Counted from the first letter of the stretch, positions 8,738-20,138 are shown. The stretch: DNA of 64,000 nt from an uncultured Clostridia bacterium (GCA_944358385.1 CALVQW010000004.1:55306-119305), one strand, 5' to 3'. Translations and numbers: made by a program. Notes: a model not told the origin generated them from the letters alone.

Positions 8738-10108
8738 TTATCTCACCTCCTTGGCGGTATCGCTCTTTATGAAGGAATGCTCCTCCTGCTTCTCGTTCTC
8801 CTTCGCGCGTCTCAGCCCGTAGAACTTCTCGCTCGTGCTGTTCAAAGGCATGAAGGCTTTGAGGAGCAGTCTGGTGATGACCAGTGCCGTGAACATGGAG
8901 AGGATGATGCCGATGAACAGCGTCACGGCGAATCCGACTATGGACGCGGAGCCGATGATCCACAACACCACCGCGCCGATGAGGGTGGTCACATTGCCGT
9001 CCAGAATGGCGGCGAAGGAACGCTTGAAACCGGCTTTGATGGCGGAGGGGATGGGCTTGGAGCTGTGACGGTACTCGTCACGGATGCGCTCGAAGATGAT
9101 GATGTTGGCGTCCACCGCCATACCTATCGAGAGCAGGATGCCCGCGATACCCGGCAGAGTGAGCTGCACCCACGGCAGCACGGAGCAGAACCACACCAAA
9201 AGCAGGATGTAGACCGCAAGCGCGATGTCCGCGGCAAGACCGAGACCTCTGTACATCACTCCCATGAAGATGAAGATGAGACCGACGCCCACCGCGCCCG
9301 CGATGAGTGCCACGCGCACCGCGTCATCACCCAGAGTCGGGGAGATGTTGCGCACTTCGCCCACGCTCAACGTCACACCGAACGCGCCCGCTTGCAGCTG
9401 AGTGGCAAACTCGTTGGCGTCGGAGAACTCCTTCCAACTCTCGTTGCTGATGATGGCGTTGCCGTCCGTGATGTGCGCCTGCACTTTGACGGAAGAGAAA
9501 AGGGTGCCGTTGACGTAGATGTTGATGTACTTGTTGAGGAATTCTTCCGTAAGATCCGCAAACGCCTTCGTACCCGCACTGTTGAAACGCAGCGCGACGA
9601 CGACCGAACCGTTCTGATCGAAGGTCGCATAGGCGGTCTCAAGGTGTTTCTTGCCCTCGATCGCCACCTTCGCATCGGCGGGCATGGCGGAACCGGCAGT
9701 CCCCTGAGACGTCGCGCCCACGAATTGCAGCTTCGCGGGACGGCCGATGAGGTCGAGCACGTCCTCCGCGTTGTTGACATCGGGCACTTCCACGCGGATG
9801 GCGTAGTTGCCGCCGCTCTCCGTCCTGGTGACGGTGGCTTCGGGATAGCCCTCCTGCGTCAGCATCTCCTGCAAGGACAGCACCGTGCCGTCCACGCGGG
9901 AAGCGAGGTCTCCCTCGCCGTCGTCCTCGACATTGAATACCGCGGACACACCGCCCGACAGATCCAGACCGAGCTTGATCGTCGTTGCGTAACCGTTATA
10001 GTCGTACACCGTGTCCGCAATGGGGAAAGAGATCAGCGCGAACACAGCCATCAGAATGATGAACACGGCGATCACGGTCAAAATCACGATAGATTTTTTC
10101 AGATTCAC
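8738..10108 (-). CDS. secD: Protein-export membrane protein SecD
   Basis: About 456 residues from a GTG at 10108. That start is chosen because AGGAG sits eight bases before it, while a TTG nine codons upstream has no site. The product starts VNLKKSIVILTVIAVF, a membrane segment, followed by GLDLSGGVSAVF, the P1 region, and a C-terminal RND-like bundle (AGILLSIGMAVDANIIIFERI). With SecF and YajC it forms the accessory complex of the Sec translocon. Keeping secD and secF as separate adjacent genes is the usual Clostridia arrangement. Confidence 0.93.
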   Translation of the reverse strand: MNLKKSIVILTVIAVFIILMAVFALISFPIADTVYDYNGYATTIKLGLDLSGGVSAVFNVEDDGEGDLASRVDGTVLSLQEMLTQEGYPEATVTRTESGGNYAIRVEVPDVNNAEDVLDLIGRPAKLQFVGATSQGTAGSAMPADAKVAIEGKKHLETAYATFDQNGSVVVALRFNSAGTKAFADLTEEFLNKYINIYVNGTLFSSVKVQAHITDGNAIISNESWKEFSDANEFATQLQAGAFGVTLSVGEVRNISPTLGDDAVRVALIAGAVGVGLIFIFMGVMYRGLGLAADIALAVYILLLVWFCSVLPWVQLTLPGIAGILLSIGMAVDANIIIFERIRDEYRHSSKPIPSAIKAGFKRSFAAILDGNVTTLIGAVVLWIIGSASIVGFAVTLFIGIILSMFTALVITRLLLKAFMPLNSTSEKFYGLRRAKENEKQEEHSFIKSDTAKEVR

Positions 10109-10181
10109 TTTGCTTACTCCTGCGCCGAAGCGCAATAAATTTTGACTCTACACGCGCGAGTGCGCGAACATAGCTTTGTTC

Positions 10182-10210
10182 ATTATAACTACATTGACAT
10201 TTTAAGTCAA
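10182..10210 (-). promoter_or_regulatory. Promoter of secD-secF
   Basis: On the minus strand TTGACT (10210-10205) and TATAAT (10187-10182) are 17 bases apart. The expected start near 10175 leaves a leader of about 65 bases with a GC-rich hairpin before the GTG. Confidence 0.75.
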
Positions 10211-10285
10211 CTTTATAAATCGCGTTTGGCGCATTTTATGATGTGAAAGAGGGATTTTCCTTCCCCGCGCGGCATAAAATTGCGT

Positions 10286-10681
10286 ATGAAAAACTCCGGG
10301 ACTCTGAAAAAGGACGCGGCAGACATCCTGCGCGCGACGCTCATAGCTCTCCTGCTCTCCCTCGTCATGGTGCTGTGCTTTGCACTCATCGTCCGCCTCG
10401 CGGGGCTGGACGGCACCGCCCTCACGGTGGGCAACTATGTCATAAAAGCCATCTCCGTGCTGGTCGGGGTGTGCATAGGGTTCCGCACCCTCGCTGCGGG
10501 CGCGGTGAAAGGCGGGATCACGGGAGTGCTGTACACCCTGGTCACGGTGTTCGTGTTCGCGGCAGCGGACGGTTTCAGGAGCGCGTCCTTCAACTTTGCG
10601 GACTTGCTCACCACGGTGATAGCGGGGGTGATAGCGGGGATCATCGCCGTCAATCTCCCGCGCAGGAAACGTAAGGCATAA
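10286..10681 (+). CDS. Four-pass membrane protein, TIGR04086 family
   Basis: About 131 residues starting MKNSGTLKKDAADILRATLI, with four hydrophobic stretches (roughly residues 18-40, 50-65, 72-92 and 105-122) and a basic end (PRRKRKA). Sequence pattern and location between yajC and secD fit the TIGR04086/YrzE-like family, often found beside Sec genes in Firmicutes but without known function. Here it is on the opposite strand, so it is not in the sec operon. The ribosome site is poor; an in-frame TTG lies two codons earlier. Confidence 0.75.
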   Translation: MKNSGTLKKDAADILRATLIALLLSLVMVLCFALIVRLAGLDGTALTVGNYVIKAISVLVGVCIGFRTLAAGAVKGGITGVLYTLVTVFVFAAADGFRSASFNFADLLTTVIAGVIAGIIAVNLPRRKRKA

Positions 10682-10819
10682 AGCCCCCAAACGCAATGCG
10701 CAAAGCCATCCGCGGAAAACGCAAGGCGCAAAGCCTTCTCCCGCGCAGGCGAAACATAAGTGGCAACGCTCCTGAGAAACGGGCGTCGAAGCTCCGTCTT
10801 TCCCGCAAAAAGGCAAGAA

Positions 10820-10845
10820 AAAGCACCCCCGAAAAGGGGTGCTTT
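10820..10845 (-). terminator. Terminator after yajC
   Basis: AAAGCACCCC at 10820-10829 pairs with GGGGTGCTTT at 10836-10845. The minus strand then reads TTTTTCTTG, a good intrinsic terminator for yajC. The 10682-10819 stretch between it and the TIGR04086 gene contains nothing else I can name. Confidence 0.8.
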
Positions 10846-10864
10846 GAGTCTTTGAGCATTAAGC

Positions 10865-11332
10865 TCAGTCCTTCTTTTCTTCTGCAGAGGTGTCCTCTGC
10901 CGCAGAGTCCTTGGCGGCTTCTTCCGCTGCGGGAGCTTCTTCCGCAAAGACTTCCTCGCTCTTCTGCTCTTCCGCCGCGGGAGCGGGAGCATCCGAGACC
11001 ACGGGGGCGGGAGCGGCTACGTTTTGCAGGACGAGACCGACTGCGTTCCTGTCGATGACGATGACGGTGGGCTGATCCTCCGTGCCGACGTTGACGTGCA
11101 GAGTGTTGTCGGCGTTGACCTGGACGATGACTCCGACGAGTCTGCCTATGGTCATGATCTTGGTGCCGACCGCAAGGCTGTTCATCATTTCCTGCTGCTG
11201 TTTCTGTCTCTTTTTCTGAGGAATGATGGTGAGGAGGACCATACCGACGAGGATAACGGCAAGGATCACCCAGATCACCCACTGCGGGAAATTACCGGAA
11301 CCTTCATCGGCGAGCAATATAAAATCGAACAT
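10865..11332 (-). CDS. yajC: Preprotein translocase subunit YajC
   Basis: A 155-residue protein: a short N-terminus, one membrane segment (about residues 17-37, PQWVIWVILAVILVGMVLL), then the conserved cytoplasmic region PQKKRQKQQQEMMNSLAVGTK and a small beta-rich domain. The last 50 residues are an acidic Ala/Glu tail, longer than in most YajC proteins. The ribosome site AGAAGGAGAAATC precedes the ATG. YajC associates with SecDF. The gene has its own promoter and follows tgt, the usual neighbour. Confidence 0.92.
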   Translation of the reverse strand: MFDFILLADEGSGNFPQWVIWVILAVILVGMVLLTIIPQKKRQKQQQEMMNSLAVGTKIMTIGRLVGVIVQVNADNTLHVNVGTEDQPTVIVIDRNAVGLVLQNVAAPAPVVSDAPAPAAEEQKSEEVFAEEAPAAEEAAKDSAAEDTSAEEKKD

Positions 11333-11384
11333 TGATTTCTCCTTCTTCCGTCAAAACGGGAGTTATTTTTGAGTTATACTGACA

Positions 11385-11412
11385 ATTATACACATTCTGT
11401 TGACAAAATCAA
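11385..11412 (-). promoter_or_regulatory. Promoter upstream of yajC
   Basis: TTGATT (11412-11407) and TATAAT (11390-11385) on the minus strand are separated by 16 bases, placing a start site about 45 bases before the yajC ATG. Confidence 0.6.
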
Positions 11413-11447
11413 CCGATTTGAGGCACTTATGGGAATTATCTTCCTTT

Positions 11448-13642
<2,195 letters not shown>

Positions 13643-14686
13643 TCAATCCTCGTCGAAAATGCTGGTCTGCACCACGGTCGCGCCCTTGCCTGCGGGGAGC
13701 TTCCTGCCGAGGTGGCGGTAGGCGTTTTCCGTACACACCCTGCCCCGCGGAGTCCTGCCTATGAAACCCAGCTGTATGAGGAAAGGCTCCACCACATCCT
13801 CTATGGTGGTGGCCTCCTCTCCCGTAGCCGCGGCGAGGGTGTCCAGCCCTACGGGACCGCCGCCGAACTTGTCCACTATGGCTTCCAGCACCGTCCTGTC
13901 CACGATGTCCAAGCCGAGTTCGTCCACATCGAGGTGCAGAAGTGCCTTTCTCGTCACGTCGAGGGGGATGACGTCCAGCCCCTCCACCTGCGCGAAATCG
14001 CGTACGCGTCTTAAAAGCCTGTTTGCGACACGCGGAGTACCGCGGCTGCGCCGTGCTATCTCCTCCGCAGCGTCCCCATCTATGCTCACGCCGAGGATGT
14101 TGGCGGAGCGGCGGATGATCCTCGCAAGCTCCTGCGGGGTGTACATTTCAAGGCGCATGAGCATCCCGAACCTGTCGCGGAGAGGGCTTGACAGCATCCC
14201 CGCGCGGGTGGTCGCGCCTATGAGCGTGAATTTCTTCAATGGTATGCGGATGCTCCTCGCCATGGGACCTTTGCCGGAGACGATGTCCAGCGAGTAGTCC
14301 TCCATGGCGGGATAAAGCACTTCCTCTATGCTGCGGTTGAGACGGTGTATCTCGTCGATGAAGAGGATGTCCCCCTTCTCAAGGTTGGTGAGGATGGCGG
14401 CAAGGTCGGCGGGACGCTCGATGGCGGGACCGGATGTCACCCTGATCTGCGAGCCGAGTTCGTTGGCGATGACGTGCGCGAGCGTGGTCTTTCCAAGCCC
14501 CGGAGGGCCGTAAAGAAGAACGTGGTCAAGTGCCTCGCCCCTCGCCTTCGCCGCGGAGATGAAGATCTCCAGATTCTTCTTGATCTTGTCCTGCCCCACA
14601 TAGTCCGCCATGCAACGCGGGCGGAGAGTCACCTCGGACTCGTCGTCCTCTATGGTCAGACTGCTTACGATCCTTTCGTCGTCCAT
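13643..14686 (-). CDS. ruvB: Holliday junction branch-migration ATPase RuvB
   Basis: 347 residues from the ATG at 14686; a GTG two codons upstream is a possible alternative and neither has a strong ribosome site. An AAA+ motor with Walker [15 protein letters not shown], Walker [11 protein letters not shown], sensor GATTRAGML and a winged-helix C-terminus containing [13 protein letters not shown] and [15 protein letters not shown]. With RuvA it moves Holliday junctions during recombination repair. Part of the contiguous ruvC-ruvA-ruvB-queA-tgt run. Confidence 0.96.
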   Translation of the reverse strand: MDDERIVSSLTIEDDESEVTLRPRCMADYVGQDKIKKNLEIFISAAKARGEALDHVLLYGPPGLGKTTLAHVIANELGSQIRVTSGPAIERPADLAAILTNLEKGDILFIDEIHRLNRSIEEVLYPAMEDYSLDIVSGKGPMARSIRIPLKKFTLIGATTRAGMLSSPLRDRFGMLMRLEMYTPQELARIIRRSANILGVSIDGDAAEEIARRSRGTPRVANRLLRRVRDFAQVEGLDVIPLDVTRKALLHLDVDELGLDIVDRTVLEAIVDKFGGGPVGLDTLAAATGEEATTIEDVVEPFLIQLGFIGRTPRGRVCTENAYRHLGRKLPAGKGATVVQTSIFDED

Positions 14687-14755
14687 AATCACCGTTTCGC
14701 CGTTTCAACGGCAAGTTTTGTCACATAAACCGCGTGTTCGCGCGATTTGCTGCGT

Positions 14756-15340
14756 TCATCCTATAAATTTGAGCGCGGCTGCGATCAGCTCCTGCACGCC
14801 CTTTGCGGTCTCCTTCGCCTTCTGCACCGCACGCACCGCCTCGGTGTTGGACACGCCGAGGGAGACGAGCGCGAACACCGCGTCCGAGACATCCTCGTCC
14901 ATCGCGCCGCCGATCTCGCTCGCCGCGTCCGCCATGTCCACGGCGACCTGTTCGCGCAGGTTGAGCACAATGAGTTCCGCCGTCTTTTTCCCCAAGCCCT
15001 TGATCTTGGAGAGAGTCTTGACGTCCCCCGTGGCAATGGCGACCGTGAGAGTGCCGAGGTCGTAGCCGCTAAGGATCTGCATGGCGAGTTTCGGTCCTAC
15101 GCCGCTTATCTCGATGAGGCGCATGAACAGCGTCTTTTCCTCCGCGCGGGAGAACCCGTACAGCGCAAAGACGTCCTCGCGCACATAGAGATAGGTGTAG
15201 AGTTTCATCTCCTTGCCCGTCTCGTTCGCATCCGCGAGAGTGTTGCCGCTCACGCCCAATTCGTAGCCTATGCCGTTGTTTTCCAGCACCACCTTGCCCG
15301 CCTCGACGGCGACAAGAGTGCCCTTGATGTAATTGTACAT
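14756..15340 (-). CDS. ruvA: Holliday junction-binding protein RuvA
   Basis: A 194-residue protein starting MYNYIKGTLV, with the OB-fold N-domain, helix-hairpin-helix elements (LIEISGVGPKLAMQIL and LSKIKGLGKKTAELIVLNLR) and a short C-terminal domain III (VSLGVSNTEAVRAVQKAK) that contacts RuvB. It grips four-way DNA junctions and loads RuvB. It sits 70 bases before ruvB. The 111 bases between ruvC and ruvA contain no clear promoter or gene. Confidence 0.95.
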   Translation of the reverse strand: MYNYIKGTLVAVEAGKVVLENNGIGYELGVSGNTLADANETGKEMKLYTYLYVREDVFALYGFSRAEEKTLFMRLIEISGVGPKLAMQILSGYDLGTLTVAIATGDVKTLSKIKGLGKKTAELIVLNLREQVAVDMADAASEIGGAMDEDVSDAVFALVSLGVSNTEAVRAVQKAKETAKGVQELIAAALKFIG

Positions 15341-15451
15341 ATTACCTCACGCCTTTCGGCTGTCGTTATCTTCTCTCTCCTCGCACGCCGGAGATCCCGC
15401 CTCCGATCCTTCCTCTGCGGCGAGTTTCTTCAACGCCCTTCCGCGCGGCTT

Positions 15452-15949
15452 TCATTTCACCTTGAACTCGGTGGAGAGCCTGCTGGTGTGAGCGTGGCAC
15501 AACGCCACCGCGAGCGCGTCCGCCGCGTCGTCGGGACGCGGCACTTTTTTCAGGCGCAGGAGTGCCTGCACCATGAGCTGCATCTGGATCTTGTCCGCCC
15601 CGCCGTAGCCCGTGATGGCTTGCTTGATCTGGTTAGGAGTGTACTCATACACTTCCTCGCCGACGAGCTTGTTTGCGGTGAGCAGGATGACTCCCCTCGC
15701 CTCGGCGACCATGATGCCGTTGGTGATGTTCTTGGAGAAGAACAATTCCTCGATGGCGACATTGTCGGGGCGGAATTTCTCTATGAGCGCAGTCACGCCC
15801 TCCTCTATCCTGCCGAGCCGCTGCGGCAAAGTAAGATCCTTGGGAGTGGTGACGACGCCGTAGTCCACGACTGCGGAATTGCCTTTCAAGTGTTCCACCA
15901 CGCCGTAGCCCATGGTCGCAAGCCCGGGATCTATGCCCAAGATGATCAT
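15452..15949 (-). CDS. ruvC: Holliday junction resolvase RuvC
   Basis: A 165-residue RNase H-fold nuclease. The acidic catalytic residues are visible: Asp in IILGIDPGLATMGYG, Glu in AIEELFF, and the C-terminal pair in RPDDAADALAVALCHA. The protein cuts Holliday junctions made by RecA and positioned by RuvAB. Its ATG overlaps the stop of the preceding ABC-like gene by four bases, which ties that odd ATPase to this operon. Confidence 0.95.
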   Translation of the reverse strand: MIILGIDPGLATMGYGVVEHLKGNSAVVDYGVVTTPKDLTLPQRLGRIEEGVTALIEKFRPDNVAIEELFFSKNITNGIMVAEARGVILLTANKLVGEEVYEYTPNQIKQAITGYGGADKIQMQLMVQALLRLKKVPRPDDAADALAVALCHAHTSRLSTEFKVK

Positions 15950-16998
15950 ACTTCGCTCTCCCTCATTATGCTGAACTCGTTGGTGCGGTCAAAGAGGGTG
16001 ACTCGCGCGATGTCGGGACGCAGCGAGACGCTCTCCTTCCTTCGGACAGAGAACTCCGCAAAGCCCTCTTCCGCGCACATCACAAAGCCATTCGCCCTGT
16101 GCAGGACATACGCCGCGGGAGCGGTCGCCCCTCCTTCCGCAGCGGCATCCGGAAACCACCCCGCCAGCACCTCTTTACCGATATACTCCTCCGCGATCCT
16201 GCCGCGCAGGCACTCGGCTTCTATCTCGTCGTTTTCGCCGAAAACGAGTTTCAACACTCCGTTTTCGTCACATAAAACGGCTTTTGCCACATTATAATGT
16301 TCGTCCACGGCTTGCGCCGCCCACACGCTCTCCGGAGCTTTTGCAATGTCCTGCAAAGAGGCGATCTGTTTCACCTCGCCACTCACCAGCACGACGATGC
16401 GGTCGGCTATCTCCGTCTCCTCCCTCGACGATGTGGAGAAGATGACCGTCGTCCCCTCTGCCCGCAACTTGCGGACGATGGAGAAAAAGTCGCGGAAAAC
16501 TTCCCTTGCATCCTCGCGGGAAAGTCCCGCCGTCGGCTCGTCTATGAGACACAGCCGCGCGGGACGCACGATGAGTCTCGCCAGCGACATCCGCCGTCTT
16601 TCGGCGGGAGTGAGTCTCCCGGCACGCACGTTGAGGCAACCGCCAATGCCCGTCTCCTCCGCCGCGGCGACGACGCGGGAGGCGATCTCCGCCCTCTCCG
16701 TCCCCCGCAGTTTAAGGGGATAGGCGAGGTTGTCGAACACCGTCCTTGTGCGGAACACCGCTCCGTCGTCAAAGACCATGATCACTTTGTCCGTCCTGCG
16801 CTCTATCCTCTCGCCGTCGAGGAGGACTTCGCCCTCGGCGCGTTCCGCCCCGCAGATCGTTTTGAGAAAGGAAGTCTTGCCGCTCCCCTCCCCGCCGTAG
16901 ACGGCGACCGTCTCGCCGTCACGAAACTCCGCGTCCACGCCGCCGAACAGCCGCGCGCCGTAGAGATATTGTTTGGCGAATCCGGAGAGAGCAAGCAT
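15946..16998 (-). CDS. Orphan ABC-type ATPase with degenerate catalytic motifs
   Basis: A 350-residue protein with the MalK/UgpC plan: nucleotide-binding domain to about residue 215, then an OB/TOBE-like C-terminal region. Walker A (GGEGSGKT, 35-42) and Walker B (LCLIDEP, 149-155) are intact. Other motifs have decayed: the Q-loop glutamine is Asp (VFDDGAVF), the LSGGQ signature reads LTPAERRR, and the switch-loop histidine is Ser (FSTSSREE). There is no permease or binding protein nearby. It is coupled to yfbR (TGATG) and ruvC (ATGA). It may bind ATP without normal transport turnover; the role is unknown. Confidence 0.7.
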   Translation of the reverse strand: MLALSGFAKQYLYGARLFGGVDAEFRDGETVAVYGGEGSGKTSFLKTICGAERAEGEVLLDGERIERRTDKVIMVFDDGAVFRTRTVFDNLAYPLKLRGTERAEIASRVVAAAEETGIGGCLNVRAGRLTPAERRRMSLARLIVRPARLCLIDEPTAGLSREDAREVFRDFFSIVRKLRAEGTTVIFSTSSREETEIADRIVVLVSGEVKQIASLQDIAKAPESVWAAQAVDEHYNVAKAVLCDENGVLKLVFGENDEIEAECLRGRIAEEYIGKEVLAGWFPDAAAEGGATAPAAYVLHRANGFVMCAEEGFAEFSVRRKESVSLRPDIARVTLFDRTNEFSIMRESEV

Positions 16999-17576
16999 CA
17001 GAGTATGTCCAATGGCTGCCCGTAACCTTCCGCGAAGTTGTCGAGGAAGAAAGCGAGTTCGGGATATTCGGGCATGAGTTCCTTCAATGTCTTTTCCAGC
17101 CTTTTGAACGCCGTGTCGAACTCGCGGTTGCCGGACAGTCTCTCGTCAATGCACTTGATGTACGCCGACACTTTGTCCGCCACTTTCATCAGCTTATACT
17201 CCTCCGTCTCGGTGTCGGGACGGATATATTGCGCATATTTCTCCGCCATTTCGGGGGGCAAAGATTCGAGCAGCTTCCCGTTGATGACGTCCTCTATCTC
17301 GCCGTACGCGCTCTTTATGCGCGGGCTGTAATACTTGATGGGCGTGGGCATATCCCCGCTCACCACCTCGGCGGTATCGTGATAGAGCGCGAGCGCGGCG
17401 ATCTTGTCCGTGTCCACGCTCCCGCCGAAATAGGTGTTGCGGATGATGCCGAGAGCCTGCCCCACGATGGCGACGTGCGCCGCGTGCTGCATGAGGTCCT
17501 CTTTGGTGGTGGAACGCATGAGGCTCCACCTTTCGATGAGCTTCATGCGGTTGAGCAATGCGTAGAAAGTGTACAT
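16998..17576 (-). CDS. yfbR: 5'-deoxynucleotidase, YfbR-like HD domain
   Basis: A 192-residue HD protein. The pattern RMKLIERWSLMRST, QHAAHVAIVGQALG, LALYHDTAEVVSGDMPTPIKYY and VADKVSAYIKCIDE matches YfbR throughout, including metal ligands His and HD. Family knowledge: YfbR removes the 5' phosphate from dNMPs and helps balance dTTP. It lies 23 bases after pgi and shares a TGATG overlap with the next gene. Confidence 0.85.
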   Translation of the reverse strand: MYTFYALLNRMKLIERWSLMRSTTKEDLMQHAAHVAIVGQALGIIRNTYFGGSVDTDKIAALALYHDTAEVVSGDMPTPIKYYSPRIKSAYGEIEDVINGKLLESLPPEMAEKYAQYIRPDTETEEYKLMKVADKVSAYIKCIDERLSGNREFDTAFKRLEKTLKELMPEYPELAFFLDNFAEGYGQPLDIL

Positions 17577-17599
17577 ATCCTCTCTCCCGCCTCTCCCTT

Positions 17600-18988
17600 T
17601 CAGACGGTGTATCTTGCCGACTTTGCGGGAGCGGCGTTAAGTTCCGCCTTTTTCTCCTCGTAACCCTGACGGTCAAAGAGGGCGTAAGTCGCGTTCTTGC
17701 CCTCCTCAACGCCGGGCTGATTGAAGGTGTCGATGCCGAGCAGCTCGCCGCAATAGGCGGTCTGCAGCTGGAAGAACATCAGAAGTTCGCCCACGCTCTC
17801 CGCGTTCACTTCGGGGAGCATGACGGTGTTGTTGACGTGTCCGGAGCGGGTGAGGGCGTATTCCGTCGCCACACGCTCGGTGTTGATCAGCTCGCCCATG
17901 GTGTGACCGCACAGGAAATTCACGTCCTTGAACTCCTCCGCACCCTCAGCTATGGTGACGTCGCCGCGGAACTTCTCCACGCCGATGAGCGTGATCACCT
18001 TGTCGAAAGGACCTTCGGTGTACAGCTGCACCTGAGAGTGCTGGTCGGTGACGCCGAGGGATTTGACGGGCGTCTGTCCCGTATGCACGGTGTTGCCCGC
18101 AAGATCCACCGCCTTGCCGAGGCTCTCCCCCCACAGCTGGCAGTACCAATCCGCCATATATTTGAGGGAATCCGCATACGGCATCATGACGGAGATGTTC
18201 TTGCCCCTCTTCATGGAAAGATATTGCAGCACCGCCGCCATGAGAGCGGGGTTTCTCGCCATATCGCCGTCCGCGCACCTCTTGTCCATCGCCGCCGCAC
18301 CCGCGAGCAGCCCTTTGATGTCGATGCCCAGCACCGCAGCGGGCAGCAGCCCAACGGGGCAAAGCTCGGAGAACCTCCCGCCCACGCCGTCGGGGATGTA
18401 GAAGGTCTTGAAGCCCTCCTTCTTCGCCAGCTTGATGAGGTTGCCCTTTGTCTCGGAAGTGGTGGCGATGATGTGCTTGTTCCAGCCCTCTCCCACCGCC
18501 TTTTTGAGGATGTCGGCAATGATGAGATATTGGCTCATGGTCTCGCTGGTCGCGCCGCTCTTGGTGATGACGTTGAACACCGTGCGCTTGACGTCGATGA
18601 CGTCGAGGAGAGCAAGCATCCTCTCAGGATCCACGTTGTCCTCCACAAAGAATTTCACTCCCCTCTTGCCGGCGGGAAGATCGTTATATCTGAAATGGCA
18701 GAGCGCGGTGAACACCGCGATGGGACCGAGCGCGCTGCCGCCGATGCCCAGCACCACGAAATTGTCATAGTTCTTTCTCACCTCTTCGGCGCAGGCGAGA
18801 ATGTCCTCGACGACGGCGTCCTGAGTGTAGGGAAGGTCCGCCCATTCCGTCATACCCGTGCCGCGGCGGGCGGCGAACTTGTCGTATGCCGCACGCGCTT
18901 CGCCCTCGGCTGCTTTGAGGTCGGCATCCGTGAAACCGTCCGCGCCGACGTAAGTCTGCATCATGTTGTTGAAATCGAATTTAAGCAT
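17600..18988 (-). CDS. pgi: Glucose-6-phosphate isomerase
   Basis: About 462 residues from the ATG at 18988, placed after CGGAGG with five bases of spacing. SIS-fold motifs include NFVVLGIGGSALGP, VITKSGATSETM, GVGGRFSELCPVGLLP (the PGI signature region) and a C-terminal QPGVEEGKN. It interconverts glucose-6-phosphate and fructose-6-phosphate. The start overlaps the end of the TIM-barrel gene by eight bases, so the two are probably co-translated. Confidence 0.94.
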   Translation of the reverse strand: MLKFDFNNMMQTYVGADGFTDADLKAAEGEARAAYDKFAARRGTGMTEWADLPYTQDAVVEDILACAEEVRKNYDNFVVLGIGGSALGPIAVFTALCHFRYNDLPAGKRGVKFFVEDNVDPERMLALLDVIDVKRTVFNVITKSGATSETMSQYLIIADILKKAVGEGWNKHIIATTSETKGNLIKLAKKEGFKTFYIPDGVGGRFSELCPVGLLPAAVLGIDIKGLLAGAAAMDKRCADGDMARNPALMAAVLQYLSMKRGKNISVMMPYADSLKYMADWYCQLWGESLGKAVDLAGNTVHTGQTPVKSLGVTDQHSQVQLYTEGPFDKVITLIGVEKFRGDVTIAEGAEEFKDVNFLCGHTMGELINTERVATEYALTRSGHVNNTVMLPEVNAESVGELLMFFQLQTAYCGELLGIDTFNQPGVEEGKNATYALFDRQGYEEKKAELNAAPAKSARYTV

Positions 18989-19772
18989 AAATGCCTCCGA
19001 CAATGTGTTTGAGATATCTTACCGCGTCCGTGATCTCGGAGACTTCTCCGTAGTTGTCCGCGTATTGTTCTATCATAAGAGGACCGTCATATCCCCCGTC
19101 CTTCAGGGTGCGCACCAGCTCCTCGAAGGGGAAACACCCTCTGCCGATGAGCTTTATCGCGCCGTTCTCGTCGCAGTCGGAAAGATGCACGTTCATGAGC
19201 CTGTCCCCCATGACTGCGACATACTCCCGCCAGTCTCTCCCGCTCTGCCTCGCCTGCTTGACATCCAGCACCGCGCCGACATTGGGGCAATATTCCTTGG
19301 CTTCGGCAAAAAATTCGGGGCTGTTGAACATCGCCCAATGCACGTTCTCGAAGCAAAGCTTCACGCCGTAGTCGAGAGCGATGTCCCCCAGCTCCTTCAT
19401 CCTTCTTCCCGCCGCTTCCGGCGAGATGACCATGTTGCGTTTCAGGCGCATCCTGCCGTGGAAGGTGTAGCACTTCGCGCCGAGTTTTCGTCCCACATCC
19501 AACACTTTGCGGTAAAGCTCCTCCGCGTCACGGCGTGTGCGTGCCACGGCATTGAAGAGTTCCGGCTCAAATTGCGTGTTGAGCGCGTGGACGGAATATA
19601 TCCCCAAGTCCCCCTTCCTCTCCGCAAGAAGGTCGGCAAAGGAAGGCTCATATTCATATCTTGTGGTGAGAAAGACCTCCGCGCATTCTCCCCCGCAACG
19701 CTGAATGACCGAGAACGAATCCTCGGTCAATACTTTTGAAAAGAATGTTGCTGTGGAGATGCCCACTTTCAT
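18981..19772 (-). CDS. Xylose-isomerase-like TIM-barrel sugar-phosphate isomerase/epimerase
   Basis: About 263 residues. AP endonuclease 2/xylose isomerase-like fold with metal-ligand patterns KCYTFHGR, LCFENVHW, GAVLDVKQA, MNVHLSDCDENG and PLMIEQYA. Such proteins isomerise or epimerise small sugars or inositols, but the substrate cannot be read from sequence. The ATG at 19772 overlaps the hpf stop (TGATG), and pgi follows, so the operon mixes ribosome hibernation with sugar metabolism. Confidence 0.8.
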   Translation of the reverse strand: MKVGISTATFFSKVLTEDSFSVIQRCGGECAEVFLTTRYEYEPSFADLLAERKGDLGIYSVHALNTQFEPELFNAVARTRRDAEELYRKVLDVGRKLGAKCYTFHGRMRLKRNMVISPEAAGRRMKELGDIALDYGVKLCFENVHWAMFNSPEFFAEAKEYCPNVGAVLDVKQARQSGRDWREYVAVMGDRLMNVHLSDCDENGAIKLIGRGCFPFEELVRTLKDGGYDGPLMIEQYADNYGEVSEITDAVRYLKHIVGGIYA

Positions 19773-20110
19773 CACGCTTCTTCTTCCTCGCCCTCATAGA
19801 CATTCTCGGAGCCGCGTTTGGACTTGCCCCAGATGTCCTTCTGCTTGCGATGCTGACCGAGCAGACGGGGGATGACAAGGTCGATGTTGTCAAACGGCGA
19901 GTCGGAGCTTGCCTCCGCCCTGTACGTCTGATTGCGATAGACGACCGTCATGTCCGTGGTGTAGGTGTCGCCCTCGAGCGTGACGATGAATTTCACCGCC
20001 GCATTCTCGTCGTCGCCGAAGTAACGGTCGAGCTTGGCGCACTTCTTCTCGGTGATCGCTTTCAGCGAATCGCTGACGTTGTAGTCTTTTCCGAAGATTT
20101 CGATTTTCAT
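19772..20110 (-). CDS. hpf: Short ribosome hibernation factor, S30AE/HPF family
   Basis: A 112-residue protein starting MKIEIFGKDYNVSDSLKAIT, with the beta-alpha-beta S30AE N-terminal domain ending near KFIVTLEGDTYTTDMTVVY. Firmicutes usually encode a long HPF of about 180 residues whose C-terminal domain dimerises ribosomes into 100S; that domain is absent and replaced by a charged tail (SENVYEGEEEEA). It has an excellent ribosome site (AAGGAGGTCCGAGAT) and a consensus promoter, and is the first gene of the long run. Confidence 0.85.
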   Translation of the reverse strand: MKIEIFGKDYNVSDSLKAITEKKCAKLDRYFGDDENAAVKFIVTLEGDTYTTDMTVVYRNQTYRAEASSDSPFDNIDLVIPRLLGQHRKQKDIWGKSKRGSENVYEGEEEEA

Positions 20111-20138
20111 ATCTCGGACCTCCTTGCTTGGTGACTAT

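Noticed and set aside
10136..10285. Riboswitch in the secD leader
   Set aside because: Only a short GC-rich hairpin is present in a leader of about 65 bases; too little for a known aptamer.
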